From the NCBI GenBank assembly GCA_002506875.1, contig DAYJ01000099.1, forward strand, positions 1 through 17,512: a DNA stretch of 17,512 bases, read 5' to 3'. The number at the start of each line of letters is the position of its first letter. The stretch's first letter is position 1. Shown here one piece after another: positions 7,493-15,247 of the stretch. The stretch is from Euryarchaeota archaeon UBA40. GTDB taxonomy: Archaea; Thermoplasmatota; Poseidoniia; Poseidoniales; Thalassarchaeaceae. Both the position numbers and the translations under genes were made by a program. Under the pieces are notes generated by a model. That model was not told the DNA's origin and made no database searches. It saw nothing but the letters and a program-made list of their open reading frames with translations.

Positions 7493-9716
7493 CCACCGAT
7501 CTTTCTTTTCTTCCAGCCTTGTATGCCTCTATCACAGCTTTTGCAATCTCGCTTGGGTCATTGATGACTTGAGTTCCGATTCGGTTCGAACCCGCATAAA
7601 AATCGCCGGAGAAGGCGGAGTCCTGAATGTTGAACTTGGGGTCGCCACCTTCGGCTACAATATTCTCAGTGATCGTAGCAACCTCGTCCCTAACTTGACT
7701 CATCTCGGTTAGTTCGACATCCTTCTTCTCAATCGTCTCTTCAAGGACTACAATCTGCTCTTTAGTCTCCTGAAGTTCATCTTTGAGTGCATGTGCCTCC
7801 TCTCTCGCTTCTCTAATCTGCTCTTCCAACATCTCGAGAACCTTGTCCATTTGGAGTGACCCGTCCTCTTCAGCGAATACTCCGCCAAGTTCTGAAACCG
7901 AAGGGATGTATTCTCTTTCTAAAGCCGAACTGATTGGAGCCACTTTCGTCAAAGCTTCAGAAGAATTGTCATTATCTCGGACCATGATAAACATCGGAAA
8001 TATTGCCAACCACATGATAAACATCAGCAACAATAACCCTATTGTGACTTCTAGTTGCCAATCACTAAACCTATCGTGTTTCAAATCCGTGGTTTGCGAC
8101 CAAGGATCGTTTTGAATGACGCAACTATCTGTGTCGCCTCCACAAATATCGCTCATCATCGGTAATAATTCTTGATTATTTTCGAATCCGAACTGGAACA
8201 TGGCATAGTCCCATGAACTGTCATGTGACGTTCTTTGCGGCTTATAGTACGATGAGGCTGCAAGGACAGTGAATAAGAAAAAGAGGGCGACGAGGATGAC
8301 ACGATATCGAATATGAGGAGGATGTTCCGGTGCGACCGGGAGCAGTGGCTGGACTTTGCCTTCATTCAAAGCATTTGGATTAAGAGAAATTGCGTGAATA
8401 AAATTGATTTCATCGCTTCTACGTGCAAGTTCAGCGGAGTAAACCTTGCCGATTCTGTATGCAAGATGTATACTGAGACATATCGCCCCTATCGAGAATA
8501 TCAGCGTTAAAATCCATGGGAATGGACTATCGATTCCAACATTAGAATTACTCATGTATCCATTGTACATCGTGGGTGAATAAGGGCCATAAGTATCCCA
8601 AACATAATTCTCATAGTAGTAACTTGAGCCGCTGCCTTCGCCCCAATTTATGTTAACCATTTCGTAATGGAAAAACTTCCAACCATCTGGACGAGTATCT
8701 AGATCTGCGCAGGAGGAGGCATGATCAGAGAATCCTTCCATACAATCCCATCTAGTCTTAGCCTCGACCGCTTCAGTCCATGTTTCAAGCATACTGGATG
8801 AGTGGATTAGCAAGAAAATAGAACATATCATTGACATCGTAAACAGGATGGAACTAGTCGAGATACTCATGGAGATTGGTTTCCCTGAATGAGAAGTTGA
8901 ATACTTGCTTGCTTTCTCATTGGGAGAAGGCTCTTCAGAGTCAATTTCCTCTCCTGTTGATTGAACTTCAGCAAGAGCAATGGAGAACTCTTCTGGATCG
9001 ATTGTCCCATCATCATCGAGATCTATGGCTTTCAGAATGGTATATGCCGTTAGTGGGGCAACTTCGCTTCCGATGAGAGTTTGGAGTCCATTCGTGAATT
9101 CCCTTCGATCGATTCGGCCATCTTCATTGGCATCCATGCCCTCGAAGACAGTCATCCAATCTAGGCCTTTATTCTGAATTGCAGAACGAATGACAAAGAA
9201 GGCATCCTCTGATGTGTGGACTCCAGCTAGGGAAAGAATTGCTTCAGTACGGGTCTGGTTCGTTGAGCGATCCGTAACGAAATATTGTCTTCCATCTTGG
9301 AGGAAACGCCGTCGTAAAAGAACGATTATAAGTGCGAAATAAGGAGTGATGAATAACACCATGCCAAGGATTCCAAGGATGATTATTACTCCATCCATAT
9401 TGTCTATATTCGGCGGATCCAAATCAAAAGAAGAGGAATCTCGCAGCATAATCTGACTAGGCCATCCACCTTCATAGCCGAAGAACAATATCAAACTAAG
9501 AGGCCCTAGAATAATGCCTACAAGGTCAGTCAAATCGACAAGAAAAGAGAATACTCCAAGGCCACTGACTAGAACGGCTACCAATCCACCTTGAGTCAGA
9601 TGGAATATATTCTGTCCACGCCTATAGTTAACAGCAGTATACAACACAAATGCGAGGTACCCAAATATCGCCAAGAGCAATATGACCTCTCCTGCTGAGC
9701 GAACGGACGTGTCCAT
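7485..9716 (-). CDS. EF-hand multi-pass membrane protein with C-terminal coiled coil
   Basis: This 743-aa protein has about eight membrane segments (near 8-28, 43-60, 64-80, 109-133, 290-308, 399-420, 471-489, 557-578). Two canonical EF-hand loops lie between TM4 and TM5: DANEDGRIDRRE (195-206) and DLDDDGTIDPEE (232-243). Each has acidic residues at loop positions 1, 3, 5, 9 and 12 and Gly at 6, so calcium binding is likely. The predicted outer loop 311-398 has a cluster of eight Tyr (366-387) and Cys325/Cys336. A long charged coiled coil (about 620-690) is followed by NIQDSAFSGDFYAG (696-709), a motif echoed in the last gene of this window. The role is unknown; a calcium-responsive membrane sensor or scaffold is an inference. 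A weak TATA-like box (9741-9746) lies about 27 nt before the ATG. The next gene overlaps its stop by 8 nt. Confidence 0.87.
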   Translation of the reverse strand: MDTSVRSAGEVILLLAIFGYLAFVLYTAVNYRRGQNIFHLTQGGLVAVLVSGLGVFSFLVDLTDLVGIILGPLSLILFFGYEGGWPSQIMLRDSSSFDLDPPNIDNMDGVIIILGILGMVLFITPYFALIIVLLRRRFLQDGRQYFVTDRSTNQTRTEAILSLAGVHTSEDAFFVIRSAIQNKGLDWMTVFEGMDANEDGRIDRREFTNGLQTLIGSEVAPLTAYTILKAIDLDDDGTIDPEEFSIALAEVQSTGEEIDSEEPSPNEKASKYSTSHSGKPISMSISTSSILFTMSMICSIFLLIHSSSMLETWTEAVEAKTRWDCMEGFSDHASSCADLDTRPDGWKFFHYEMVNINWGEGSGSSYYYENYVWDTYGPYSPTMYNGYMSNSNVGIDSPFPWILTLIFSIGAICLSIHLAYRIGKVYSAELARRSDEINFIHAISLNPNALNEGKVQPLLPVAPEHPPHIRYRVILVALFFLFTVLAASSYYKPQRTSHDSSWDYAMFQFGFENNQELLPMMSDICGGDTDSCVIQNDPWSQTTDLKHDRFSDWQLEVTIGLLLLMFIMWLAIFPMFIMVRDNDNSSEALTKVAPISSALEREYIPSVSELGGVFAEEDGSLQMDKVLEMLEEQIREAREEAHALKDELQETKEQIVVLEETIEKKDVELTEMSQVRDEVATITENIVAEGGDPKFNIQDSAFSGDFYAGSNRIGTQVINDPSEIAKAVIEAYKAGRKERSVDD

Positions 9717-9965
9717 GAGCCTCTATTGGAATGATTGTAACATAAGCATTCAGGCGAATGTCATTTCAAGCGCTTCTTGAAGAGGGCAATTGCAACAAAG
9801 AGGAGAAAATAGTGGCATGCAGAGTTACTTCTGAATTCTAGGAGACGAATAACCGAATTTTTGCATATTTTGTAATAAATTGAACAACGATTGCAAACCT
9901 TTCTCTAAAACTGAACATTTATCCCCCGACAATTAGGATAGGGGAGGATAATAGGGGAATTGAAA
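9717..9965. promoter_or_regulatory. 249-bp divergent intergenic region
   Basis: No gene was found here. The left end holds a TATA-like TTATG (minus strand, 9741-9746) for the EF-hand gene. The right end holds CATTTATCC (plus strand, near 9916-9924), which would start a transcript about 20 nt before the permease ATG. It is followed by the SD-like AGGGGA (9953-9958). A short inverted repeat lies at 9765-9781, and a very AT-rich stretch at about 9852-9885 may contain further promoter elements. Confidence 0.5.
9765..9781. repeat. Inverted repeat in the divergent promoter region
   Basis: Arms TTCAAG (9765-9770) and CTTGAA (9776-9781) flank a 5-nt spacer. They overlap the 8-bp palindrome AAGCGCTT (9768-9775). 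The site could be an operator for either flanking gene, but an element this short may occur by chance. Confidence 0.3.
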
Positions 9966-11474
9966 ATGGAAATCGAGGCTTTGGACGACTACTTCGGCTA
10001 CACTGAGAAGGGTAGCTCATTTGAGAACGAAATTAGAGCAGGTGTTGCGACATTCCTAACGATGGCGTATATCCTTGTGGTGAATCCTGCCATGCTCAGT
10101 TTGGCAGGAATCCCATTCGACGATGCACTGTTCGCTACTGCTCTAGCGGCATTCATCGGCTGTATGGTGATGGGACTTTGGGCAAATCTACCATTTGCTC
10201 TGGCTCCTGGGATGGGGCTTAACGCATTCTTCGTGTTCGGTGTTGTCTTTACAATGGGCATCGGATGGGAACTCGCTCTCGCCGCAGTATTCGTCGAAGG
10301 TCTCTTCTTCTTGATTATTTCACTACCACAAGTTGGATGGCGCAGTGCGATGATTAACTCAATTCCAAAGGACCTCAAAATTGCAACTGGAGCAGGTATT
10401 GGAACCTTCCTCGCAATCATCGGTCTACGCGAAATGGGATGGGTCGTCGACCACCCAGCAACCTTGGTCTCACTAGGACCGACAGGGAGTTTCTTTTGGA
10501 ATACAGCAGCAACTGGCGAGGGGCACATGCACGGTGCAATCATTGCAATGGTTGCACTCCTTGCAATTGCAGTAATGCTCGCACGCGGAATGAAGGGCGC
10601 AATCATCTATGGCGTCCTTGGAGCATCCATAGTCGGTTGGCTTACCAGCGCATACGATCCTTGGCTCGACAATGCCGCTGGCCTCGGCACAGATGGTTGG
10701 GTTTGTATCCCTCTAGACGGTGGAGGATATCTTGATCCAAGTTGCATATATGCATCCGCCCCTGCACTAGGTGACATCTTCGGATTCGTAGGCATGCCTA
10801 CCGAGAGTATGGGTGCCTTCGTAGGCGCCCTAGGTGACATCGGTAGCAACCTCGACACATTCATCCTCGTGATGGTTGCCTTCCTATTCGTCGACATCTT
10901 CGACACTGCTGGCACCCTCTACTCCGTTGGACGCCAGGCTGGCTACGTTGACGAAGACGACAAGCTCGAGAAGGCCGATGAGGCATTCATGGCTGACGCT
11001 GCAGCAACGATTGTCGGTGCAGCCCTAGGAACAAGCACTACTACCACATACATTGAGTCCGCAGCAGGAATCGAAGAGGGTGGAAAGACAGGACTTGTCG
11101 CTGTAACTGTCGGCGTCCTGATGCTCTCCGGACTGTTCCTAGCAGGCCTATTCAAGGCAATCCCACAATTCGCTGCAGCCTGTGCACTTGTCGCTATCGG
11201 CGCCATGATGATGCGCCAAGCGGCTGATATCGACTGGAAGAACAAGGAGATGGCCTTGCCTGCATTCCTCACGATTGTGATGATGCCATTCACCTACTCG
11301 ATCGCAGTCGGTATCGCTGCCGGATGTGTCAGTTGGGTCCTCATCAAGATGGGAATGCAGAAGTTTGAGGAAGTCAGTCCTGTGATGTATGGCATCGCAG
11401 CGTTCCTAGTTCTGTATTACATCGGCCCTGGTGATGGAAACACATTCCAGTGGATTTTCTCATACATCTTCTGA
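9966..11474 (+). CDS. NCS2-family purine permease, AzgA/PbuG type
   Basis: This integral membrane permease probably imports adenine, guanine or hypoxanthine by cation symport. The 502-aa protein follows the AzgA/PbuG (COG2252) pattern. It has an N-terminal FENEIRAGVATFLTMAYIL (19-37), PGMGLNAFF (81-89) in the first core repeat, and FVDIFDTAGTLYSVGRQAG (308-326). GTSTTTTYIESAAGIEEGG (355-373) carries the substrate-site Glu364. Family members are usually somewhat shorter; part of the extra length is a loop near 228-268 with Cys247 and Cys260. ATG 9966 is chosen over TTG 9960 because the SD-like AGGGGA (9953-9958) is 7 nt from the ATG but only 1 nt from the TTG. The apt gene follows after 44 bp, which favours adenine as a substrate. 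Confidence 0.93.
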   Translation: MEIEALDDYFGYTEKGSSFENEIRAGVATFLTMAYILVVNPAMLSLAGIPFDDALFATALAAFIGCMVMGLWANLPFALAPGMGLNAFFVFGVVFTMGIGWELALAAVFVEGLFFLIISLPQVGWRSAMINSIPKDLKIATGAGIGTFLAIIGLREMGWVVDHPATLVSLGPTGSFFWNTAATGEGHMHGAIIAMVALLAIAVMLARGMKGAIIYGVLGASIVGWLTSAYDPWLDNAAGLGTDGWVCIPLDGGGYLDPSCIYASAPALGDIFGFVGMPTESMGAFVGALGDIGSNLDTFILVMVAFLFVDIFDTAGTLYSVGRQAGYVDEDDKLEKADEAFMADAAATIVGAALGTSTTTTYIESAAGIEEGGKTGLVAVTVGVLMLSGLFLAGLFKAIPQFAAACALVAIGAMMMRQAADIDWKNKEMALPAFLTIVMMPFTYSIAVGIAAGCVSWVLIKMGMQKFEEVSPVMYGIAAFLVLYYIGPGDGNTFQWIFSYIF

Positions 11475-11495
11475 GAGGCCGAAAATGGGTTTAAT

Positions 11496-11521
11496 GGCCC
11501 CATGGTGGAGCGGTTAGCATG
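11496..11521 (+). other. tRNA 5'-half-like sequence in the apt leader
   Basis: These 26 nt can be read as tRNA positions 1-26. They comprise a 7-nt acceptor strand GGCCCCA, then TG at 8-9 and a D-arm GTGG-AGCGGTTA-GCAT. A14, G15, G18-G19 and A21 are in place, and the pairs 10-25 (G-T), 11-24 and 12-23 are possible; 13-22 is a G-G mismatch. It resembles archaeal tRNA-Asp/Glu 5' halves. No matching anticodon arm, T-arm or acceptor 3' strand follows, so this is not a complete tRNA. The same bases supply the apt SD site (GGTGGAG, 11504-11510) and start codon, which may explain the resemblance. Confidence 0.3.
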
Positions 11522-12058
11522 AGTGATGATTTCCTCTTACGACTCCGTGAATCTGTACGCACCGTACCAGATTTCCCTATTGATGGAATCATGTTCAGAG
11601 ACATCACACCTGTACTGGCAGATGGGGCACTTCTGAGCTCTGTCGTGGACCGAATGGTCTCAGACTTAGAGAATCTAGGATGGATCCCCACTCACATTGT
11701 AGGGCCAGAGAGCCGTGGCTTCATTTTCGGATCGATGGTCGCATTGAGATTAGGAATAGGTTTCATTCCAGTAAGGAAACCTGGTAAGTTGCCTCATGAG
11801 ATTGAACGAGTGGAATACAGCCTCGAGTATGGCGAGAATATTCTAGAGATTCACAGAGACGCGTTATCCGAAGGCGATCGTGTTGTGATAGTAGACGATT
11901 TATTGGCAACTGGAGGCACCGTTGCAGCATCAGTTCATCTTTGTGAATCCACAGGCGCCTCCGTCATAGGCGGGCTATTCATGATCGAACTAGATGGCCT
12001 GAATGGAACCACTAATGCAGGTATCAAAACACACGCTCTCCTCAATTACCCTGCTTGA
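11519..12058 (+). CDS. apt: Adenine phosphoribosyltransferase
   Basis: This enzyme makes AMP and pyrophosphate from adenine and PRPP in the cytoplasm (purine salvage). The 179-aa length matches bacterial-type Apt (about 180 aa). Visible motifs are VPDFPIDGIMFRDITPVL (16-33), the N-terminal family signature; GPESRGFIFG (62-71); the flexible-loop region RKPGKLP (86-92); and the PRPP-binding VVIVDDLLATGGT (122-134) with its two acidic residues. The SD site GGTGGAG (11504-11510) is 8 nt before the ATG. The gene lies 44 bp after the purine permease, so import and salvage appear coupled. It belongs to the bacterial/eukaryotic Apt type rather than the distinct archaeal type, which may point to transfer. 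Confidence 0.95.
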   Translation: MSDDFLLRLRESVRTVPDFPIDGIMFRDITPVLADGALLSSVVDRMVSDLENLGWIPTHIVGPESRGFIFGSMVALRLGIGFIPVRKPGKLPHEIERVEYSLEYGENILEIHRDALSEGDRVVIVDDLLATGGTVAASVHLCESTGASVIGGLFMIELDGLNGTTNAGIKTHALLNYPA

Positions 12059-12102
12059 TCTAAGGATATACTACTAAGTCAAGGCGTGATACTAAGGCAA
12101 AT

Positions 12103-13431
12103 GTGCGAACCATTGCGGCGTGCCTATTCATCCTTCTACTTCTGATGCCACTTGCTCAGGCACAGAGCCTCAATGAGGCATTCCAGGAATGCCCTGGGAC
12201 AATAGTTGGCAATACTGAACCGCAACAAATCCACCTACAAGTGACTGATAACCCTGCGACAATGAATGTTATCTGGGCGACAGAAGGCCGCGCGACGGGT
12301 GAAGTAGAATGGAACGGACAAACAGCGGTTAGTTCTGATTACTGCTACAACCATGACATGGCATTCCACATGGCGACCATGACTGGACTTATTCCAGGTG
12401 AGGAGGTCACATATCGGGTTGGATCAGGTAACTCATGGTCCAATGAATACACCTTCACACCAATTGACCCTGATGCTCTACACTTCGAATGGATTGCAAT
12501 TGCAGATCATGGAGAATCGAGTGAAGGCATGGATGTCTCTGATGCAATCATCGCCGATAATGATGCCCAACTAGTGACACTTTCTGGCGATATTTCCTAT
12601 GCAGATGGAGAACAATCTACTTGGGATATTTGGTTCGATTACCAAGAAGATAGTATGACCGAAATCCCCTGGCTGACCGCTGTTGGAAACCACGAGAACG
12701 AACCCGGTTATGGGTTTACACCTTACGAACACAGATTCGATTCTGATGGACAAATCGAATCTGAAATATTCTGGTACAGCAGGCAATATCCTGGAGTTCA
12801 CATGGTCTTCATGTCCACCGAACATGATTACGAACCAGGGAGTGAGCAATACACATGGTTGAATCAAGAACTCGGTTCAATCGATCGGGAAAGGACGCCT
12901 TTCCTCATCGTCCATGGGCACAAACCAATGTATTCCAGCAACAGTTACCATGGTTCAGAAGTCGAACTACGGGACGCATTAGAGGACCTATACGTGGAAC
13001 ATGAGGTTGACCTAGTCATTGCAGGACACGACCACTTCTATGAGAGAACTTGGCCCGTATCATCTGAATCGGTAATGAACAAAGGCATGGATAACCGGTT
13101 TGCTCAAGGCCATGGCCCTATCCACCTAGTAATCGGTATTGCGGGAAGATCTGCCTACGAAGAATTGGATGAACCTCAGCCAGAATGGAGTGCTTTCCGT
13201 GAGAATAGTACCTATGGTTGGACTCGTTGGGTATACGATGGAGAGACAAGAGAAATTACGGCTACACATCATCGAATTGATGGGACAATTGGAGACCAGT
13301 TTACACTCCAAGAAGCACCGATTATAGGTGAATCCGAGAACGAATTCCTCGGGGTCCCAGGATTCGGATCCTTACTTCCAATTCTTGCTATGCTAGGGGC
13401 CTCATTGAATGAATCACGAAAAGAAAAGTGA
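12103..13431 (+). CDS. Secreted purple acid phosphatase with PGF-CTERM-like tail
   Basis: This 442-aa metallophosphoesterase hydrolyses phosphate esters outside the cell. A signal peptide (1-20, ending AQA before QS) precedes a fibronectin-III-like domain (about 38-118) and the catalytic domain (about 127-390). Metal-site motifs match the plant/bacterial PAP series: Asp135 in ADHGE, GDISY (Asp163, Tyr166), GNHE (Asn196, His197), GHKPMYSS (His273) and GHDHFYER (His309, His311). The first motif, usually GDxG, reads ADHG here. After the acidic stretch ESENE, the C-terminus has VPGFG, a short hydrophobic helix and a basic end, like the PGF-CTERM signal processed by archaeosortase. The start is GTG in frame; the ATG at 12101 is in another frame. 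It lies 44 bp after apt and may supply phosphate or nucleosides. Confidence 0.92.
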   Translation: MRTIAACLFILLLLMPLAQAQSLNEAFQECPGTIVGNTEPQQIHLQVTDNPATMNVIWATEGRATGEVEWNGQTAVSSDYCYNHDMAFHMATMTGLIPGEEVTYRVGSGNSWSNEYTFTPIDPDALHFEWIAIADHGESSEGMDVSDAIIADNDAQLVTLSGDISYADGEQSTWDIWFDYQEDSMTEIPWLTAVGNHENEPGYGFTPYEHRFDSDGQIESEIFWYSRQYPGVHMVFMSTEHDYEPGSEQYTWLNQELGSIDRERTPFLIVHGHKPMYSSNSYHGSEVELRDALEDLYVEHEVDLVIAGHDHFYERTWPVSSESVMNKGMDNRFAQGHGPIHLVIGIAGRSAYEELDEPQPEWSAFRENSTYGWTRWVYDGETREITATHHRIDGTIGDQFTLQEAPIIGESENEFLGVPGFGSLLPILAMLGASLNESRKEK

Positions 13432-13447
13432 GCATAGAGGGCATGCA

Positions 13448-13471
13448 CTGAACGTATCTAATACGAATCAG
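13448..13471. terminator. Hairpin between convergent genes, possible bidirectional terminator
   Basis: The inner arms CGTAT (13453-13457) and ATACG (13461-13465) enclose a 3-nt loop. The outer arms CTGA (13448-13451) and TCAG (13468-13471) extend the stem with a small internal loop. The element sits in the 36-bp gap between two convergent genes and reaches the TPR gene stop. It has no U-tract, and archaeal termination usually relies on oligo-T, so the terminator role is uncertain. Confidence 0.3.
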
Positions 13472-15225
13472 TCACAGCAATTCTTCTGAAGTGCGTCCTG
13501 AGCACAGAAGCAGGTCTTTGCTGGCACAATATCCGCCCGGGAACTTCGCTCATTGAACAAAGCTGTCACTTCAGCGAGCTCTTCGTGTGCATCGCCACGT
13601 GCCTCCAAGCACAGTTTGAGACCGAGAAGACCCCACATGTTGTCCTTCCACAACTTAATGTCGGCTCGGTAGACCTCTTCAGCTTCCTCAATATGACCTT
13701 GCTCAAACAGGAGAGCCCCTAGGATGTGGCGAACCGGCTGCATCTGGCCCCATGGCTCGTTGTAGGCTAGGTTCAGCGAGAGATCAACACCACGGCGTAA
13801 CTCTTCGAACGCGGCAGTGAAATCATGGGGGGCACCATTGCTCTTAGAGATAAACTGGCGACGATACTCAATCTCAGCTTCCAGAATGGCCGCGTTTACG
13901 TTGAGGATTGACGGGCCTTCGCTCGGATCTTGGTACATCACGTTGTTGTGCATCACACGGCCAGCAAGTGCCGGGTTCTGCAGTGCTTCCTTGAACAGGA
14001 CCTGCTCCGCCTCAGCTTCGGGCACCATACCCTTGGAAGCGTATGCTACACCACGCGCATAGTGCTGAGTAGCGATTGTGGCAGGGAATACCTCCTTGTC
14101 AGTGTATATCGACTCTGCAAGGATTTCGTCCCACTTACCAAAACGGATCATCACGTGCCAAGGCATCGTGACATAGGACTCTAGGAAGATGGCGCCCATC
14201 GGGATGATACCGGCGAGCATGAACTGTACACCATGATTAGCGTCACCAGAAGGGAGGGTTTCCACTGCCTTGCGAGCATACTTCAGAGCTGTCTCATATT
14301 GGCCGTCGAACATCGCACACCAGACGATGAAGTGATGATTATGCATACGATAGAACTTGTAGAACTGCGACTCGTTACCAGTGACTTCAACGTAATGATC
14401 ATCGGCATCGACTGCGGCGATGTTACACTCGATTGCTTCCTTCCACTGTCCTACCCACGCATCAATGTGTGATGGCATGTGAACTAGATGCCCTAGACCG
14501 GGCATTCGCGTGCGTAACACGTCAGCAGCGGGTAGTGCTCTTTCTGGGAAGGGCGAGAGTTCGAGTGCGTGGCAGTAGAGGTGGCATAAAGCAGGGTCAA
14601 CAAGCGCTGCTTCACTGGATTCAAAGGCATCCTCCATGATTTTGACAAGAAGTAGAGTGTTCTCATCCGCGGGCGTAATCTCTCCCGTGGCCGTATTCTT
14701 GTCCCACAATTGCCACGCTTTGAGATTCATCAGCGCTTCAACGTAAATGGCGGTGACCGCTAAGTTACCGTCATATTTCGAATACAACGGCGCCATGGCT
14801 TCAGCGAAAGCGACATTGAGTTCGGGAAGATTGCCCATGTTGAGCGTAGTTGGGTCAGCCGAATCCCGGGCCTCGACAGTGTGTCGTGTGGAAAGGGCAC
14901 GTATCAGGTCCTGCTCTAGTTCGCTGCAGTGACCCATTACAGCAAGCGCCTGCTGGATAGCGTCGTATCCCGAACCAAGCCCTGGAGCCCAGTTGTAGTT
15001 AGAGGAAAGGCAGTAGGAAATACCCCACCAAGCCATAGCACAGTTTGGATCCGCTTCAGTACAAGCAATGAAGCAGCCGATGGCTTGCTCGTGGTTGTAA
15101 TTCAGATAGTGACCGTACCCCTCGACGAAGAGTTTCAGCGCCTCATCATTGGCACAGGTCACAGTAGTAGCAAAGGCGTAGTTCGTAACATTACCAAAAT
15201 CAAAGTTTGTTGGAGCGAGGGACAT
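13468..15225 (-). CDS. TPR-like protein with conserved-looking His motifs and Cys-rich tail
   Basis: This 585-aa protein without signal peptide or membrane segments is built of helical-hairpin (TPR-like) repeats. Clear units are near residues 28-60 (ALKLFVEGYGHYLNYNHEQA) and 494-522 (GALLFEQGHIEEAEEVYRAD). The middle region has unusual His clusters: LCHLYCHALE (213-222), GHLVHMPSHID (245-255) and MHNHHF (294-299). The tail CFCAQ...NCC (572-584) holds four Cys. The GHxVHMPSHI signature recurs in a little-studied TPR family of bacteria and marine microbes that I recognise only loosely. Metal or cofactor binding is an inference. A palindromic TATA box (15248-15255) is centred about 26-27 nt before the ATG, so the mRNA is probably leaderless. 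Confidence 0.85.
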   Translation of the reverse strand: MSLAPTNFDFGNVTNYAFATTVTCANDEALKLFVEGYGHYLNYNHEQAIGCFIACTEADPNCAMAWWGISYCLSSNYNWAPGLGSGYDAIQQALAVMGHCSELEQDLIRALSTRHTVEARDSADPTTLNMGNLPELNVAFAEAMAPLYSKYDGNLAVTAIYVEALMNLKAWQLWDKNTATGEITPADENTLLLVKIMEDAFESSEAALVDPALCHLYCHALELSPFPERALPAADVLRTRMPGLGHLVHMPSHIDAWVGQWKEAIECNIAAVDADDHYVEVTGNESQFYKFYRMHNHHFIVWCAMFDGQYETALKYARKAVETLPSGDANHGVQFMLAGIIPMGAIFLESYVTMPWHVMIRFGKWDEILAESIYTDKEVFPATIATQHYARGVAYASKGMVPEAEAEQVLFKEALQNPALAGRVMHNNVMYQDPSEGPSILNVNAAILEAEIEYRRQFISKSNGAPHDFTAAFEELRRGVDLSLNLAYNEPWGQMQPVRHILGALLFEQGHIEEAEEVYRADIKLWKDNMWGLLGLKLCLEARGDAHEELAEVTALFNERSSRADIVPAKTCFCAQDALQKNCCD

Positions 15226-15247
15226 AATCTACCCGTCATGTCTATTC

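Noticed and set aside
7583..7592. GGTTCGAACC, a tRNA T-arm-like 10-bp palindrome
   Set aside because: It lies within the reading frame of the EF-hand protein, has no acceptor or anticodon arm around it, and is too far from the tRNA-like 5' half at 11496 to belong to it.
9998..10606. 202-codon open frame antisense to the purine permease
   Set aside because: It lies wholly opposite a strongly conserved family gene, its translation is a Pro/Ala/Arg/Ile mix without any family pattern, and no promoter or SD site fits.
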